Positions 34,672 through 45,856 of a stretch of 60,906 bases of DNA are shown here, piece after piece. The notes under the pieces are model-generated. The model had not been told where the DNA came from, made no database searches, and worked only from the letters and a program-made list of their open reading frames with translations. The translations under genes were made by a program, and so were the position numbers. Where the stretch lies: positions 1 through 60,906 of the forward strand of contig JAQXZE010000004.1 in NCBI GenBank assembly GCA_029227055.1, written 5' to 3'. How positions within the stretch are numbered: the stretch's first letter is position 1; every line of letters begins with the position of its first letter. This DNA comes from Oscillospiraceae bacterium (lineage in GTDB: Bacteria; Bacillota; Clostridia; Oscillospirales; Acutalibacteraceae).

Positions 34672-35385
34672 TTAAATACCTCCAAAGCGCCTGTTACGGC
34701 GATTGAATTCCTCGATAGCCTCTTCTAGATGACGGGGCTTAAAGTCAGGCCACAGAACATCAGAAAACCAATACTCTGCATAAGCCGACTGCCATATAAG
34801 ATAGTTAGAAAGTCTGTATTCGCCGCTCGGTCTTATGATAAAGTCAGGGTCGGGCTGACCTTTGGTATAAAGGCGTTCGCTTATTGTCTGCTCGGTGATT
34901 TCGTCGGGCGAGATACCCTCTGCTACGATTTCTTTTACGGCATTTATGATTTCATCTCTGCCGCCGTAGTTAAGGGCAATATTGAGGTGAAGTCCCGTAG
35001 CGTTAGCAGAGGCATCCTCGGCATCCTTTATAAGAATACGGATATCCTCGTCTAAAACAGAAATATTGCCAATAAACTTTACCTTTATGTTTTCGTCCTT
35101 GAAATTCTTAGCGTCTTTAAGATAGTCGCGAAGAATGTTCATTATGTTAGAAACCTCATCGGCAGGTCTTTTCCAATTCTCTGTAGAAAAGGCGTAAACC
35201 GTAAGGTATTTAAGACCTATTTTGTTGCAGTAGCGGGCAATATCCTTAAAGTTTTTAGAGCCCGCCGCGTGACCTGCTGTACGGGGTAGATTTCTCTTTT
35301 TTGCCCATCTGCCGTTGCCGTCCATAATAATGGCGATATGCTCGGGCAGAGGTCTTGAAAGTCTTTTCTTTTTAAATAGAGACAT
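34672..35385 (-). CDS. uppS: isoprenyl transferase (undecaprenyl diphosphate synthase)
   Basis: The 237-aa cis-prenyltransferase builds undecaprenyl diphosphate, the lipid carrier for cell wall and surface polysaccharide synthesis. HIAIIMDGNGRWAKKRNLPRTAGH near residues 17-40 holds the catalytic Asp and the phosphate-binding residues; TVYAFSTENWKRP and RPSGEYRLSNYLIWQ follow as in the family. The binding site before the ATG is weak (GGACGGTG). It sits 3 bases before cdsA and about 80 bases after frr. Confidence 0.97.
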   Translation of the reverse strand: MSLFKKKRLSRPLPEHIAIIMDGNGRWAKKRNLPRTAGHAAGSKNFKDIARYCNKIGLKYLTVYAFSTENWKRPADEVSNIMNILRDYLKDAKNFKDENIKVKFIGNISVLDEDIRILIKDAEDASANATGLHLNIALNYGGRDEIINAVKEIVAEGISPDEITEQTISERLYTKGQPDPDFIIRPSGEYRLSNYLIWQSAYAEYWFSDVLWPDFKPRHLEEAIEEFNRRNRRFGGI

Positions 35386-35464
35386 AAAGCACCGTCCAAA
35401 TAGAATTTTGCTTGCAAAAGACGGGGCTTGCCGCGTAAAAGCGAAAGCCCCGTTTGATGAAAAT

Positions 35465-36019
35465 TTAGATTTCCATAATTTCTTTTTCTTTGTCGGATGA
35501 CATAGAATCTACTTCTTTGCAGAACTTGTCGGTAAGATTTTGGATTTTCTTCTCTCCGTTTGCTTCGTCGTCCTCAGTAATGGAGTTTGACTTTTTAAGA
35601 CCCTTTAATTTTTCAAGGGCGTCTCTTCTAAGGTTTCGGATAGCAACCTTGCTTTCTTCAGCAGTTTTCTTTATTTCCTTAACGATATCGCGTCTTCTCT
35701 CCTCTGTAAGAGGGGGGAACATAAGGCGGATAACCCTACCGTCATTCTGAGGATTGATACCGATATCAGAGGTTAAAATTGCCTTTTCGATATCGCGAAG
35801 GGTAGAAGCATCCCAAGGCTGAATCATAAGTGTTCTAGCTTCGGGAACAGACACAGCCGCCATCTGCTGAATGGGGGTGGGAGCGCCGTAGTAGTCAACG
35901 GTGATACGGTCAAGCACAGCTACATTTGCTCTGCCTGCTCTTACTGCTTTATAATCACGCTCTAAAGCGGATATTGTTTTTTGCATTTTTTCTTCGGTGT
36001 TTTTAATTAATTCGTTCAT
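35465..36019 (-). CDS. frr: ribosome recycling factor
   Basis: The 184-aa protein has the standard length. It splits post-termination ribosomes together with EF-G. RAGRANVAVLDRITVDYYGAPTPIQQMA near 27-54 and FPPLTEERRRDIVKEIKKTAEESKVAIRNLRRDALEKLK near 105-143 are the family hallmarks. It starts about 20 bases after pyrH, the usual neighbour in bacteria. Confidence 0.98.
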   Translation of the reverse strand: MNELIKNTEEKMQKTISALERDYKAVRAGRANVAVLDRITVDYYGAPTPIQQMAAVSVPEARTLMIQPWDASTLRDIEKAILTSDIGINPQNDGRVIRLMFPPLTEERRRDIVKEIKKTAEESKVAIRNLRRDALEKLKGLKKSNSITEDDEANGEKKIQNLTDKFCKEVDSMSSDKEKEIMEI

Positions 36020-36039
36020 AAGTTTGCCTCCGATATAGA

Positions 36040-36744
36040 TTATTTAACAAGGGTGCCGTTATGGTCACCAACCATTGCTTTTGTGATATTTTCAGGTTTA
36101 TTAAGGTTAAATACAAGAATTTCAATGCCGTTATCCATACAAAGAGAAGCGGCAGTGCTGTCCATAACATGAAGACCCTTTTGTAAAACCTCATAATGAG
36201 TAAGAGTGTCGAACTTTTTAGCGTCGGGATTGAGTTTCGGGTCGCTGTCATAAACACCGTCAACATTAGTAGCCTTAAAGATAACATCCGCACCGATTTC
36301 TGCTGCACGAAGAGCCGCCGCTGTATCGGTAGAGAAAAAGGGGTTACCTGTTCCGCAGCCGAAAATTACAACCCTGCCCTTTTCTAAATGGCGGGTAGCC
36401 TTGCTTCTGATATAAGGCTCTGCAATCTGACGCATCTCTATTGCGGTTTGTACCCTTGCGGTAACGCCGATTTGCTCAAGCGCATCGGCTAAAGCTAACG
36501 AGTTTATTGTGGTTGCAAGCATTCCCATATGGTCAGCACGGGTGCGGTCCATTTTACCGCTAGAGCGTCCTCTCCAGAAATTGCCGCCGCCTACAACGAT
36601 GGCAACCTGAACGCCCATCTCAACGCAGTTTTTAACCTCCTCGCAGACCTCAAGCACCTTATCGAAATCAATACCTGAGCCCTTTTCACCTGCTAAAACC
36701 TCGCCGCTGAGTTTCAAAAGTACACGCTTATAAATAGGTTTCAT
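36040..36744 (-). CDS. pyrH: UMP kinase
   Basis: The 234-aa amino-acid-kinase-fold enzyme phosphorylates UMP to [23 protein letters not shown] at the N-terminus, [10 protein letters not shown] near 50-59 and the [16 protein letters not shown] block near 160-175 are diagnostic. AGGAGTG precedes the ATG. It is the first gene of the pyrH-frr-uppS-cdsA-dxr-rseP-ispG-polC run and has a promoter at 36817-36845. Confidence 0.98.
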   Translation of the reverse strand: MKPIYKRVLLKLSGEVLAGEKGSGIDFDKVLEVCEEVKNCVEMGVQVAIVVGGGNFWRGRSSGKMDRTRADHMGMLATTINSLALADALEQIGVTARVQTAIEMRQIAEPYIRSKATRHLEKGRVVIFGCGTGNPFFSTDTAAALRAAEIGADVIFKATNVDGVYDSDPKLNPDAKKFDTLTHYEVLQKGLHVMDSTAASLCMDNGIEILVFNLNKPENITKAMVGDHNGTLVK

Positions 36745-36765
36745 AACAAAACACTCCTACCAAAT

Positions 36766-36799
36766 ATTGAAGATAAAATATTATTGAAGATAAAATATT
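36766..36799. repeat. 17-bp tandem direct repeat in the pyrH 5' UTR
   Basis: ATTGAAGATAAAATATT occurs twice without a gap between the promoter and the start codon of pyrH. It may be a slippage duplication. Confidence 0.75.
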
Positions 36800-36816
36800 A
36801 TTTATATACTTTAACT

Positions 36817-36845
36817 ATTTTACAATATAACATACATAAAGTCAA
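36817..36845 (-). promoter_or_regulatory. sigma-A promoter for the pyrH-polC gene run
   Basis: Minus-strand TTGACT (36840-36845), a 17-base spacer and TAAAAT (36817-36822), 73 bases upstream of the pyrH ATG. Confidence 0.7.
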
Positions 36846-36951
36846 TTATAAATAACCGCTGAGAAGACAAATTTTAATTATTTTAAACTCGCTTTAAAGT
36901 CTGACTTTTGCTAGAGCACAGTAAAAAAATTAAAAAAGATTGATTTTTTGC

Positions 36952-36980
36952 TTGACAAAGCGCTTAAAAAAGGGTAAAAT
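36952..36980 (+). promoter_or_regulatory. sigma-A promoter for the leu-ilv operon
   Basis: TTGACA (36952-36957), a 17-base spacer and TAAAAT (36975-36980), directly upstream of the T-box leader. Confidence 0.75.
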
Positions 36981-36987
36981 AGCCTCA

Positions 36988-37269
36988 ATAAAAGCAATGA
37001 TGGGGTAAAAGTTCTATTAGTCGCTTTAAGAGAGCTGCCGGTTGGTGCAAGGCAGTACGGCAATAGCAATATAGCTCTCCCCTGAGCTGTTGGCTGAAAA
37101 GTGCATACTTAGTAGGTTTAACCGGGCTCTCCCGTTATAGAGAAGGATGTTGGTTGACATCTGCCGAGAGGATGAGAAGTCATCAAAAAGAGTGGTACCG
37201 CGGAGAATAGGAAATCTTCGTCTCTTTTGCACATTAACATTGGGTGTTTGTGCATAAGAGCTTTTTTTA
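36988..37269 (+). promoter_or_regulatory. T-box leader of the leu-ilv operon
   Basis: A full T-box riboswitch precedes leuA. Stem I contains GAGAGCT/AGCTCTC and the GGTTGGTGC distal loop element (37020-37080). AACCGGG/CCCGTT is a further helix near 37120. The conserved T-box AGTGGTACCGCGG is at 37191-37203. A terminator with stem CTCTTTTGCACA/TGTGCATAAGAG and seven Ts lies at 37220-37269. Uncharged tRNA binding should favour the antiterminator and turn the operon on. The triplet at the usual specifier place before TGAA reads GGC (37092-37094), with CTG and TTG just upstream, so I do not assign the tRNA. Confidence 0.92.
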
Positions 37270-37318
37270 TATTATGATAAAAATCTCTTTGCGAAATACC
37301 GAGGAGGAAAATTTTTAA

Positions 37319-38983
37319 ATGAACGGCTACCAAAAGTACGAAAAACAGTTTTTCCCTGTGGCAGACGCCGCTGCCGATTGGAGACAAAAAACCTATATTG
37401 AAAAGGCACCGATTTGGTGCAGTGTCGATTTGCGAGACGGAAATCAGGCGCTTATAACTCCTATGAACCTTGGAGAAAAGCTCGAATTTTTCAAATTACT
37501 TGTAAAAATCGGTTTTAAGGAGATTGAGATAGGCTTTCCTGCCGCTAGTGAAACAGAGTATGAGTTCTGCCGAACACTAATAGAAAACAATCTTATTCCC
37601 GACGATGTTACAATTCAGGTTTTAACACAGTCGAGAGAGCATATAATCGCTAAAACCTTTGAGGCTCTGCGCGGTGCAAAGCACGCCGTTGTGCATCTTT
37701 ATAACTCTACCTCTGTGGCTCAGCGTGAACAGGTTTTCCGCAAGTCAAAGCAGGAGATTATAGAAATTGCAAAATTCGGCGCAAAGCTTTGTAAGGAGTA
37801 CAGAGCCAAAACAGAGGGTCATTTTACCTTTGAATATTCCCCCGAAAGCTTTACGGGAACAGAGCCCGAATATGCAGTAGAAATCTGTAACGAGGTTATT
37901 GATATTTGGGAACCCTCGGCTGACGATAAGGTTATAATTAATCTTCCCGTTACCGTTTCTCATTCAATGCCGCATATCTACGCAAATCAGGTAGAATATA
38001 TGTGCAAAAACCTCAAAAACCGCGAAAACCTTATTATTTCACTTCATCCCCATAACGACCGCGGATGCGCCGTGGCAGACAGTGAAATGGGTCTTCTTGC
38101 AGGGGCAGACAGAATTGAGGGTACGCTTTTCGGCAACGGCGAGCGCACAGGTAATGTTGATATCATAACACTCGGTCTTAATATGTATTCTCAGGGTGTT
38201 GACCCCGAGCTTGATTTTTCTAATATGCCCGAAATTTGCGAGGTTTACGAAAAGGTAACCCGTATGCATGTTTATGAGCGTCAGCCATATAGCGGCGCCC
38301 TTGTGTTTGCGGCGTTCAGCGGCTCGCATCAGGATGCTATCGCAAAGGGTATGCATTATAGAGAAGAAAAGAATACAAATATATGGAATGTTCCGTATTT
38401 ACCTATCGACCCTACCGATTTAGGCAGAGTTTATGAGGCTGATGTTATAAGAATAAATTCTCAGTCGGGAAAGGGCGGTATAGGCTACCTTTTGGAAACT
38501 GCTTATTCCCTTGTTTTGCCGCCTAAAATGCGTGAAGTGTTCGGCTATCATGTAAAGAGCATTTCCGACCACGCTCATAAAGAGCTTATGCCCGAAGAAG
38601 TATACAATATATTTATGGATAACTATGTAAATATAGAGGAACCTTTAAAGATAAGCGAAGCTCATTATGCTCAGGGTGACGGAATTTCCGCTACCGTTTC
38701 TATGGAGTTCAGCGGGGAAACTAAAATCGTAACTGCCAAGGGTAACGGCCGTCTTGATGCGGTTTCAAATGCGGTTAAAGAAGTGCTTGGAAATATATAT
38801 ACGCTTGAAAGCTATACCGAACACGCTCTTGAGGACGGCTCCCATTCGGCAGCTGCTTCCTATGTAAGCGTTAAGGATTTAAACGGCAAGGTGTATTTTG
38901 GTGCAGGTATTGACAGCGATATCGTCGTATCATCAGTAAAGGCATTTTTGAGTGCCGTAAACCGTATGCTTAAAGACAACTAG
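37319..38983 (+). CDS. leuA: 2-isopropylmalate synthase (LeuA2 type)
   Basis: The 554-aa enzyme condenses acetyl-CoA with 2-oxoisovalerate, the first step of leucine synthesis. The catalytic HMGL-like barrel opens with WCSVDLRDGNQALITPM near residues 33-49, with LHPHNDRGCAVA near 240 (metal-binding histidines). The C-terminal part (about 430-554) is the LeuA allosteric domain expected to bind leucine. The N-terminal extension and the sequence place it in the long LeuA2 form rather than the classic Escherichia form. GAGGAGG precedes the ATG. First gene of the T-box operon. Confidence 0.96.
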   Translation: MNGYQKYEKQFFPVADAAADWRQKTYIEKAPIWCSVDLRDGNQALITPMNLGEKLEFFKLLVKIGFKEIEIGFPAASETEYEFCRTLIENNLIPDDVTIQVLTQSREHIIAKTFEALRGAKHAVVHLYNSTSVAQREQVFRKSKQEIIEIAKFGAKLCKEYRAKTEGHFTFEYSPESFTGTEPEYAVEICNEVIDIWEPSADDKVIINLPVTVSHSMPHIYANQVEYMCKNLKNRENLIISLHPHNDRGCAVADSEMGLLAGADRIEGTLFGNGERTGNVDIITLGLNMYSQGVDPELDFSNMPEICEVYEKVTRMHVYERQPYSGALVFAAFSGSHQDAIAKGMHYREEKNTNIWNVPYLPIDPTDLGRVYEADVIRINSQSGKGGIGYLLETAYSLVLPPKMREVFGYHVKSISDHAHKELMPEEVYNIFMDNYVNIEEPLKISEAHYAQGDGISATVSMEFSGETKIVTAKGNGRLDAVSNAVKEVLGNIYTLESYTEHALEDGSHSAAASYVSVKDLNGKVYFGAGIDSDIVVSSVKAFLSAVNRMLKDN

Positions 38984-39008
38984 TAGATATTAAAAGAGGA
39001 ATGAAAAT

Positions 39009-40688
39009 ATGAAGATGACAGGAGCGCAAATCATAATTGAGGCCCTTATTGAACAAGGCGTTGAAACCGTTTTCGGTTATCCCGGCGGTCAGGTACTCAA
39101 TATTTATGATGAGCTTTATAAGAACAGCCATCGTATAAATCACGTTTTGGCAGCACACGAGCAGGGCGCTGCTCACGCGGCAGACGGATATTTCAGAGCT
39201 ACCGGTAAAACGGGTGTTGTAATAGCAACCTCGGGTCCCGGAGCTACAAATCTTGTAACGGGTATCGCTACCGCTATGCTTGACTCTGTACCGATGGTTG
39301 CAATTACAGGCAACGTGCCTTGTGACCTTATCGGCAGAGACAGCTTTCAGGAGATAGATATAACAGGTATTACCCTTCCTATTACAAAGCATAACTACTT
39401 TGTAAATAATGTAGAGGATTTAGCCTTTGCTATAAGAGAGGCTTTTCAGATTGCCCGTTCAGGCAGACCCGGTCCTGTACTTATAGATGTACCGAAGGAC
39501 ATTCAGATTGCTTTAACCGAGTTTGAAAACGAGCCGATATTCAAAAAGTTTGAAAATTCTATAGCGCCCGATGAAAAAATAGAGGCAGCCCTTGAGCTTA
39601 TAAACGCCGCTAAAAAGCCTTACATATACATAGGCGGCGGAGCTATGGGTGCAGGCGTTGAAGAGGGCGTTCAGGAATTAGCCGAGAAAATCGACGGTGT
39701 AATCGGCTGCTCGCTTATGGGTCTTTCTGCAGTACCTACCGATAATCCGAGATTTTTAGGTATGCAGGGAATGCACGGTCATTATGCATCCTCTATGGCG
39801 CAGAACAATGCCGATTTAATACTTGCAGTAGGTGTTCGTTTTAGTGACAGAGCAACAGGTAACAAAAAGAAATACGCTAAGAATGCAAAAATAATTCAGC
39901 TTGATATTGACTTTGCAGAGATTAACAAAAACATAAATGTTGATTTGGGTATCTACGGAGATATTCACGATGCTTTTGGTAAGATAGCGAAGGGTGTTAA
40001 GGAAAAGAAAAACCCTGAGTGGATGGAATTTGTAAAGGGACTTATAGAAAAGGAAGAAAGCTCTTACATAAAAACCGATAAGCTTACTCCCAAAACCGCT
40101 ATTGATATAATTAATGATACAACTACCCCCGAAACAGTAATTGCTACCGATGTCGGTCAGCATCAGATGTGGGCGGCGCAGTATGTAAACTTTAAAAAGT
40201 CGAGAAAGTTTGTATCAAGCGGCGGTCTTGGCACAATGGGATTTGGTTTAGGTGCTGCGATAGGTGCTGCAATAGGCAGTAATTGCCCTACCGTTTTGAT
40301 TACGGGTGACGGCAGCTTCGGTATGAACCTAAACGAGCTTGCAACCGCCGTTTCAACAAATGCAAATGTTAAGATAGTAATCTTTAATAACGGCGTGCTC
40401 GGTATGGTTCGTCAGTGGCAGACCCTTTTCTATAATAAGCACTATTCGAGCACAACCCTTGCTCGCAAAACCGACTTTGTAAAGCTTGCAGAGGCATTCG
40501 GTGCAGACGGCTACAGAGTTTCTACCCCTGAAGAGTTCAGTAAGGTTTTCAAAACCGCCTTCGAAAAGGACGGTCCTGTACTTATTGACTGCGCTATAGA
40601 CAAGGATGAGTTTGTTCTTCCTATGCTTCCGCCCGGCGGCAGTATTGACGATATAATTGTCGAAAAGGAGGTAGACTCTGATGAATAA
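39009..40688 (+). CDS. ilvB: acetolactate synthase, large (catalytic) subunit
   Basis: The 559-aa TPP- and FAD-dependent enzyme makes 2-acetolactate (or 2-aceto-2-hydroxybutyrate) from pyruvate. VFGYPGGQVLNIYDEL with the catalytic Glu in AAHEQGAAHAADGY near residue 50, SGPGATNLVTG, and the TPP motif TGDGSFGMNLNEL near 433 with NNGVLGM are all present. The QEIDITGI...PITKHNY block is typical of biosynthetic AHAS. It overlaps ilvN by 8 bases. Confidence 0.96.
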   Translation: MKMTGAQIIIEALIEQGVETVFGYPGGQVLNIYDELYKNSHRINHVLAAHEQGAAHAADGYFRATGKTGVVIATSGPGATNLVTGIATAMLDSVPMVAITGNVPCDLIGRDSFQEIDITGITLPITKHNYFVNNVEDLAFAIREAFQIARSGRPGPVLIDVPKDIQIALTEFENEPIFKKFENSIAPDEKIEAALELINAAKKPYIYIGGGAMGAGVEEGVQELAEKIDGVIGCSLMGLSAVPTDNPRFLGMQGMHGHYASSMAQNNADLILAVGVRFSDRATGNKKKYAKNAKIIQLDIDFAEINKNINVDLGIYGDIHDAFGKIAKGVKEKKNPEWMEFVKGLIEKEESSYIKTDKLTPKTAIDIINDTTTPETVIATDVGQHQMWAAQYVNFKKSRKFVSSGGLGTMGFGLGAAIGAAIGSNCPTVLITGDGSFGMNLNELATAVSTNANVKIVIFNNGVLGMVRQWQTLFYNKHYSSTTLARKTDFVKLAEAFGADGYRVSTPEEFSKVFKTAFEKDGPVLIDCAIDKDEFVLPMLPPGGSIDDIIVEKEVDSDE

Positions 40689-41178
40689 GTTTGTAATTGC
40701 AGTTTATGTAGAAAACAAATTCGGTGTACTAACCCGTGTTACAAGTATGTTTACAAGGCGCGGCTTTAACATTTCGGCTTTAACGGTTGGAGAAACAGAG
40801 TCGCCCGAGTATTCGCGTATCACCATCTCTATGGAGGGTGACGGATATGCAAGAAATCAGATGATAAATCAGTTAAGAAAGCTTTACAATGTTAAAAAGG
40901 TTGAGCTTTTAGAGCCTGAAAAATCAATAAATCGTGAGCTTATGCTCATTAAGGTTAAGAATAAGACCGAAACCCGTCAGGATATATTATCGGCGGCAAG
41001 CATATTCCGTGCTAATATAATTGATTACTCAGCCGAAGCTCTTTGTATAGAGGCTACGGGCGAGCCCTCAAAGATAGATGCTTTCATTGAGCTTATGAAG
41101 CCCTTTGAAATCATAGAAATGTGTAGAACAGGTATTGTAGCCCTCGAACGAGGCAGCGGCAGTATACTGAATAAATAA
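40681..41178 (+). CDS. ilvN: acetolactate synthase, small (regulatory) subunit
   Basis: The 165-aa regulatory subunit has an N-terminal ACT domain (VYVENKFGVLTRVTSMFTRRGFNI, residues 6-29) that binds valine for feedback control, followed by the AHAS small-subunit C-terminal domain (80-165). It starts inside the last codons of ilvB, with GGAGG in ilvB, so the subunits are made together. Confidence 0.95.
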   Translation: MNKFVIAVYVENKFGVLTRVTSMFTRRGFNISALTVGETESPEYSRITISMEGDGYARNQMINQLRKLYNVKKVELLEPEKSINRELMLIKVKNKTETRQDILSAASIFRANIIDYSAEALCIEATGEPSKIDAFIELMKPFEIIEMCRTGIVALERGSGSILNK

Positions 41179-41198
41179 TTTCAAAATTTAAAAGTTAA

Positions 41199-42250
<1,052 letters not shown>

Positions 42251-42404
42251 AGGTAAAAGGTAAGAGGTAATAGTGAAGAGGTAAGGTGTGCCTTCGGCAC
42301 GAAATTATTCGTTTTTCATTATTAATTCTTAATTACTCATTATTCTGTAATTTTAAGGGCGGGTGATTTCATCCGCCCCGAAACACATTTTTTTGGAGGC
42401 AATT

Positions 42405-44069
42405 ATGATTAAAGATACCATAGTAGACGGCTTCGGCAATGCGCCCCACCGTTCTTTATATCACGCTTTAGGACTGACAAAAGAGGAGCTATCACGACCC
42501 CTTATTGCAGTAGTAAGCTCTTACAATGAAATTGTACCGGGACATATGAATTTAGATAAAATTACCGAGGCTGTAAAGCTCGGTGTTGCTATGGCAGGCG
42601 GTACACCTATCGTTTTCCCGGCTATTGCTGTTTGTGACGGTATTGCTATGGGACATACGGGTATGAAATATTCCCTTGTTACCCGTGATTTGATTGCCGA
42701 TTCTACCGAATCTATGGTCTTGGCTCACGGATTTGACGGTATGGTAATGATACCAAACTGCGATAAAAATGTTCCGGGACTTTTAATGGCTTCTGCCCGT
42801 CTTAATATACCAACAATCTTTGTAAGCGGCGGTCCAATGCTCGCAGGCAGAGTAGAGGGCAAGAAGACAAGTCTTTCAAGTATGTTCGAGGCAGTAGGCG
42901 CTTACAGTGCAGGTAAAATTGACGACGATAAGCTTCGTGAATTTGAAGAAAAAACCTGTCCTACCTGTGGCTCTTGCTCGGGTATGTATACCGCAAATTC
43001 AATGAACTGCTTAACCGAGGTGCTCGGTATGGGACTTGGCGGAAACGGAACAATCCCCGCAGTTTACAGTGCGAGAATTGAACTTGCAAAGCACGCAGGT
43101 ATGCAGATTATGGAGCTTGTAAGAAAAAACATTCGTCCTCTTGATATTATGACAAAGGACGCTTTCCACAACGCTCTTACCGCCGATATGGCGCTAGGCT
43201 GTTCAACAAACAGTATGCTTCACTTGCCTGCAATCGCTAACGAATGCGGTGTAGAATTCAATCTTGATATGGCAAACGAAATCAGCGAAAACACACCCAA
43301 CCTTTGCCACTTAGCTCCTGCAGGCAGAACTTATATGGAGGATTTAAACGAGGCGGGCGGTGTTTATGCGGTGCTTAAAGAGCTTGATAAGTTAGGTCTT
43401 ATCAAAACCAATGCCTTAACTTGTACAGGTAAAACAGTAGGCGAAAACATTAAAAATGCTGTAAATCTTGATAGCGATACCATAAGAACAATTGATAACC
43501 CCTATTCAAAAACAGGCGGTATTGCCGTACTCAGAGGTAATTTAGCGCCCGACGGCTGCGTTGTAAAGCGTGCCGCAGTAGCAGAAGAAATGCTTGTGCA
43601 TAAGGGCCCTGCCCGTGTATTTAACTCTGAAGAAGAGTGCATAAAGGAAATTTATGCAGGTAATATAAGCTCGGGTGATGTTATAGTAATCCGCTACGAA
43701 GGTCCTGCAGGCGGCCCCGGTATGAGAGAAATGCTTTCTCCCACCTCAGCTATTGCAGGAATAGGTCTTGATAAAGAGGTAGCTCTTATAACCGACGGTA
43801 GATTTTCAGGCGCTACAAGAGGTGCCTCAATAGGTCACGTATCTCCCGAGGCTGCAAAGGGCGGTCTTATAGCCTATGTTCAGGACGGAGATATGATTTC
43901 TATCAATATCCCCGAATATAAAATTGAGCTTTTGGTAAGTGATACCGAAATCGAAAATAGAAAGAATGAGATGCCCATACTCAAAAAGGATAATCTTTCG
44001 GGCTATTTAAAGAGATATTCACAGATGGTATCCTCAGCAGATAAGGGTGCTATCATCAATATAAAGTAA
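42405..44069 (+). CDS. ilvD: dihydroxy-acid dehydratase
   Basis: The 554-aa iron-sulfur enzyme makes 2-oxoisovalerate and 2-oxo-3-methylvalerate. Cluster cysteines appear in [12 protein letters not shown] near 118 and [20 protein letters not shown] near 190, and the conserved C-terminal [20 protein letters not shown] is near 470. The start is ATG 42405, with TTTTGGAGG 5 bases upstream; an upstream ATG at 42363 would read through this site. It is in the same operon as ilvC after a 174-base gap. Confidence 0.97.
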   Translation: MIKDTIVDGFGNAPHRSLYHALGLTKEELSRPLIAVVSSYNEIVPGHMNLDKITEAVKLGVAMAGGTPIVFPAIAVCDGIAMGHTGMKYSLVTRDLIADSTESMVLAHGFDGMVMIPNCDKNVPGLLMASARLNIPTIFVSGGPMLAGRVEGKKTSLSSMFEAVGAYSAGKIDDDKLREFEEKTCPTCGSCSGMYTANSMNCLTEVLGMGLGGNGTIPAVYSARIELAKHAGMQIMELVRKNIRPLDIMTKDAFHNALTADMALGCSTNSMLHLPAIANECGVEFNLDMANEISENTPNLCHLAPAGRTYMEDLNEAGGVYAVLKELDKLGLIKTNALTCTGKTVGENIKNAVNLDSDTIRTIDNPYSKTGGIAVLRGNLAPDGCVVKRAAVAEEMLVHKGPARVFNSEEECIKEIYAGNISSGDVIVIRYEGPAGGPGMREMLSPTSAIAGIGLDKEVALITDGRFSGATRGASIGHVSPEAAKGGLIAYVQDGDMISINIPEYKIELLVSDTEIENRKNEMPILKKDNLSGYLKRYSQMVSSADKGAIINIK

Positions 44070-44090
44070 ATTAGATTTTAGAGGAGTTGT

Positions 44091-45359
44091 ATGTCCGTGT
44101 CAATGACAATGACCCAAAAAATACTTGCCGCTCACGCAGGGTTAGACCATGTTGAAGCAGGAGAGCTTATTCTTGTATCCCTCGACCGCGTACTCGGCAA
44201 CGATATAACCTCTCCCGTAGCAATAAGAGAATTTGATAAGCTCGGCTTCGATGAGGTTTATGATAAAAACAAGGTTACAATGGTTATGGACCATTTTGCG
44301 CCTAACAAGGATATTAAGGCGGCTATTCAGTGTAAAATGTGCAGAGATTTCTGCAAGGAAAAGGAAGTTGTTAATTTTTACGATGTAGGTAAAATGGGTG
44401 TTGAACACGCACTACTACCCGAAAAGGGACTTGTTATTGCGGGCGATACCGTAATCGGTGCCGACTCTCATACCTGTACATACGGCGCTTTGGGTGCTTT
44501 CTCAACAGGCGTTGGCTCTACCGATATGGCTTGCGGTATGGCTATCGGCAAGGCTTGGTTTAAGGTGCCATCGGCTATTAAGTTTAACCTAAAGGGCAAG
44601 CTTTCTCCCTATGTTTCGGGTAAGGATGTAATTTTACATATTATCGGTATGATTGGTGTTGACGGCGCTCTTTATCGCTCTATGGAATTTTGCGGCGAGG
44701 GTGTAGCTTCCCTTTCTGTTACAGACAGACTTACCATTTGCAACATGGCGATTGAAGCAGGCGCTAAAAACGGTATATTCCCCGTTGACGAGCAGACACT
44801 CAGCTATATTGCCGAGCGTTCTGACCGAAAGCCCGTAATTTACGAGGCAGACGAGGATGCCGTTTACGATGCGGTTTATGAGATTGATTTATCTGAAATT
44901 CGTCCTACAGTGGCTTTTCCGCATCTTCCCGAAAACACCAAAACTGTTGACGAAATAGACGAGGTTAAAATCGACCAGGTAGTAATCGGCTCTTGCACTA
45001 ACGGTTACTACGAAAATATAAAAGAGGCGGCTGACATTATAAGAGGCAAAAAGGTAGCCGACGGGGTCAGAGCTATTATAATTCCTGCAACTCAGGAGAT
45101 TTATATGAGAGCTATGAAGGAAGGCTTACTTGCTGACTTTATTGAGGCAGGCTGTGCCGTTTCAACTCCAACCTGCGGTCCGTGTCTTGGCGGTCATATG
45201 GGTATTTTGGCACCCGGTGAGCGTGCAGTAGCTACTACAAACCGCAACTTTGTAGGCAGAATGGGTGACCCCACATCCGAAGTTTATCTTGCTTCCCCTG
45301 CAGTAGCAGCGGCAAGTGCAATAATGGGGAGAATAGCTAGTCCTGAGGAGGTAATGTAA
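44091..45359 (+). CDS. leuC: 3-isopropylmalate dehydratase, large subunit
   Basis: The 422-aa aconitase-family subunit of isopropylmalate isomerase has the shorter form common in archaea and Clostridia. The [4Fe-4S] ligands are in [15 protein letters not shown] near 300 and in [14 protein letters not shown] near 360. [23 protein letters not shown] near 123-145 is the substrate and cluster-proximal region. It starts 21 bases after ilvD with a GAGGAG site, and leuD follows after 2 bases. Confidence 0.96.
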   Translation: MSVSMTMTQKILAAHAGLDHVEAGELILVSLDRVLGNDITSPVAIREFDKLGFDEVYDKNKVTMVMDHFAPNKDIKAAIQCKMCRDFCKEKEVVNFYDVGKMGVEHALLPEKGLVIAGDTVIGADSHTCTYGALGAFSTGVGSTDMACGMAIGKAWFKVPSAIKFNLKGKLSPYVSGKDVILHIIGMIGVDGALYRSMEFCGEGVASLSVTDRLTICNMAIEAGAKNGIFPVDEQTLSYIAERSDRKPVIYEADEDAVYDAVYEIDLSEIRPTVAFPHLPENTKTVDEIDEVKIDQVVIGSCTNGYYENIKEAADIIRGKKVADGVRAIIIPATQEIYMRAMKEGLLADFIEAGCAVSTPTCGPCLGGHMGILAPGERAVATTNRNFVGRMGDPTSEVYLASPAVAAASAIMGRIASPEEVM

Positions 45360-45361
45360 TC

Positions 45362-45856
45362 ATGTTGTTTGACGGTAAAGTAATTAAATATGCTGATAAT
45401 GTCGACACTGATGTTATCATTCCTGCCCGTTATCTTAATACCATTGATAAAAAGGAACTAGCAAGTCACTGTATGGAAGACCTTGACTTAACCTTTAAGG
45501 ACAGAGTAAAGGAATGTAAAATAATTGTTGCAGGCAACAACTTTGGCTGCGGCTCTTCCCGTGAACACGCGCCCTTAGCTATAAAGGAAAGCGGTATAGA
45601 GCTTGTAATTGCCAAGAGCTTTGCAAGAATTTTCTATCGCAATGCTATAAATATCGGTCTTGCGATTTTTGAGTGTCCTGAGGCTTGTGACGCTATTAAA
45701 GACGGCGACATAGTAAAGGCAGACGCTGATACAGGTATAATTTTGAATGAAACCACAGGCGAGGAATTTAAAACAAAGCCGTTCCCCGAATTTATTGCAA
45801 AAATTATCGCAGACGGGGGACTTATCGAGTCTATAAGAAAGGGCAGTGTAAAATAA
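45362..45856 (+). CDS. leuD: 3-isopropylmalate dehydratase, small subunit
   Basis: The 164-aa swivel-domain subunit partners LeuC. The opening [11 protein letters not shown] near residues 17-27 and [20 protein letters not shown] near 59-78 are diagnostic. It overlaps leuB by one base. Confidence 0.96.
   Translation: MLFDGKVIKYADNVDTDVIIPARYLNTIDKKELASHCMEDLDLTFKDRVKECKIIVAGNNFGCGSSREHAPLAIKESGIELVIAKSFARIFYRNAINIGLAIFECPEACDAIKDGDIVKADADTGIILNETTGEEFKTKPFPEFIAKIIADGGLIESIRKGSVK

Noticed and set aside
38970-39392. A 140-codon minus-strand frame at the leuA-ilvB junction
   Set aside because: It overlaps conserved ilvB sequence in antisense and shows no family features.
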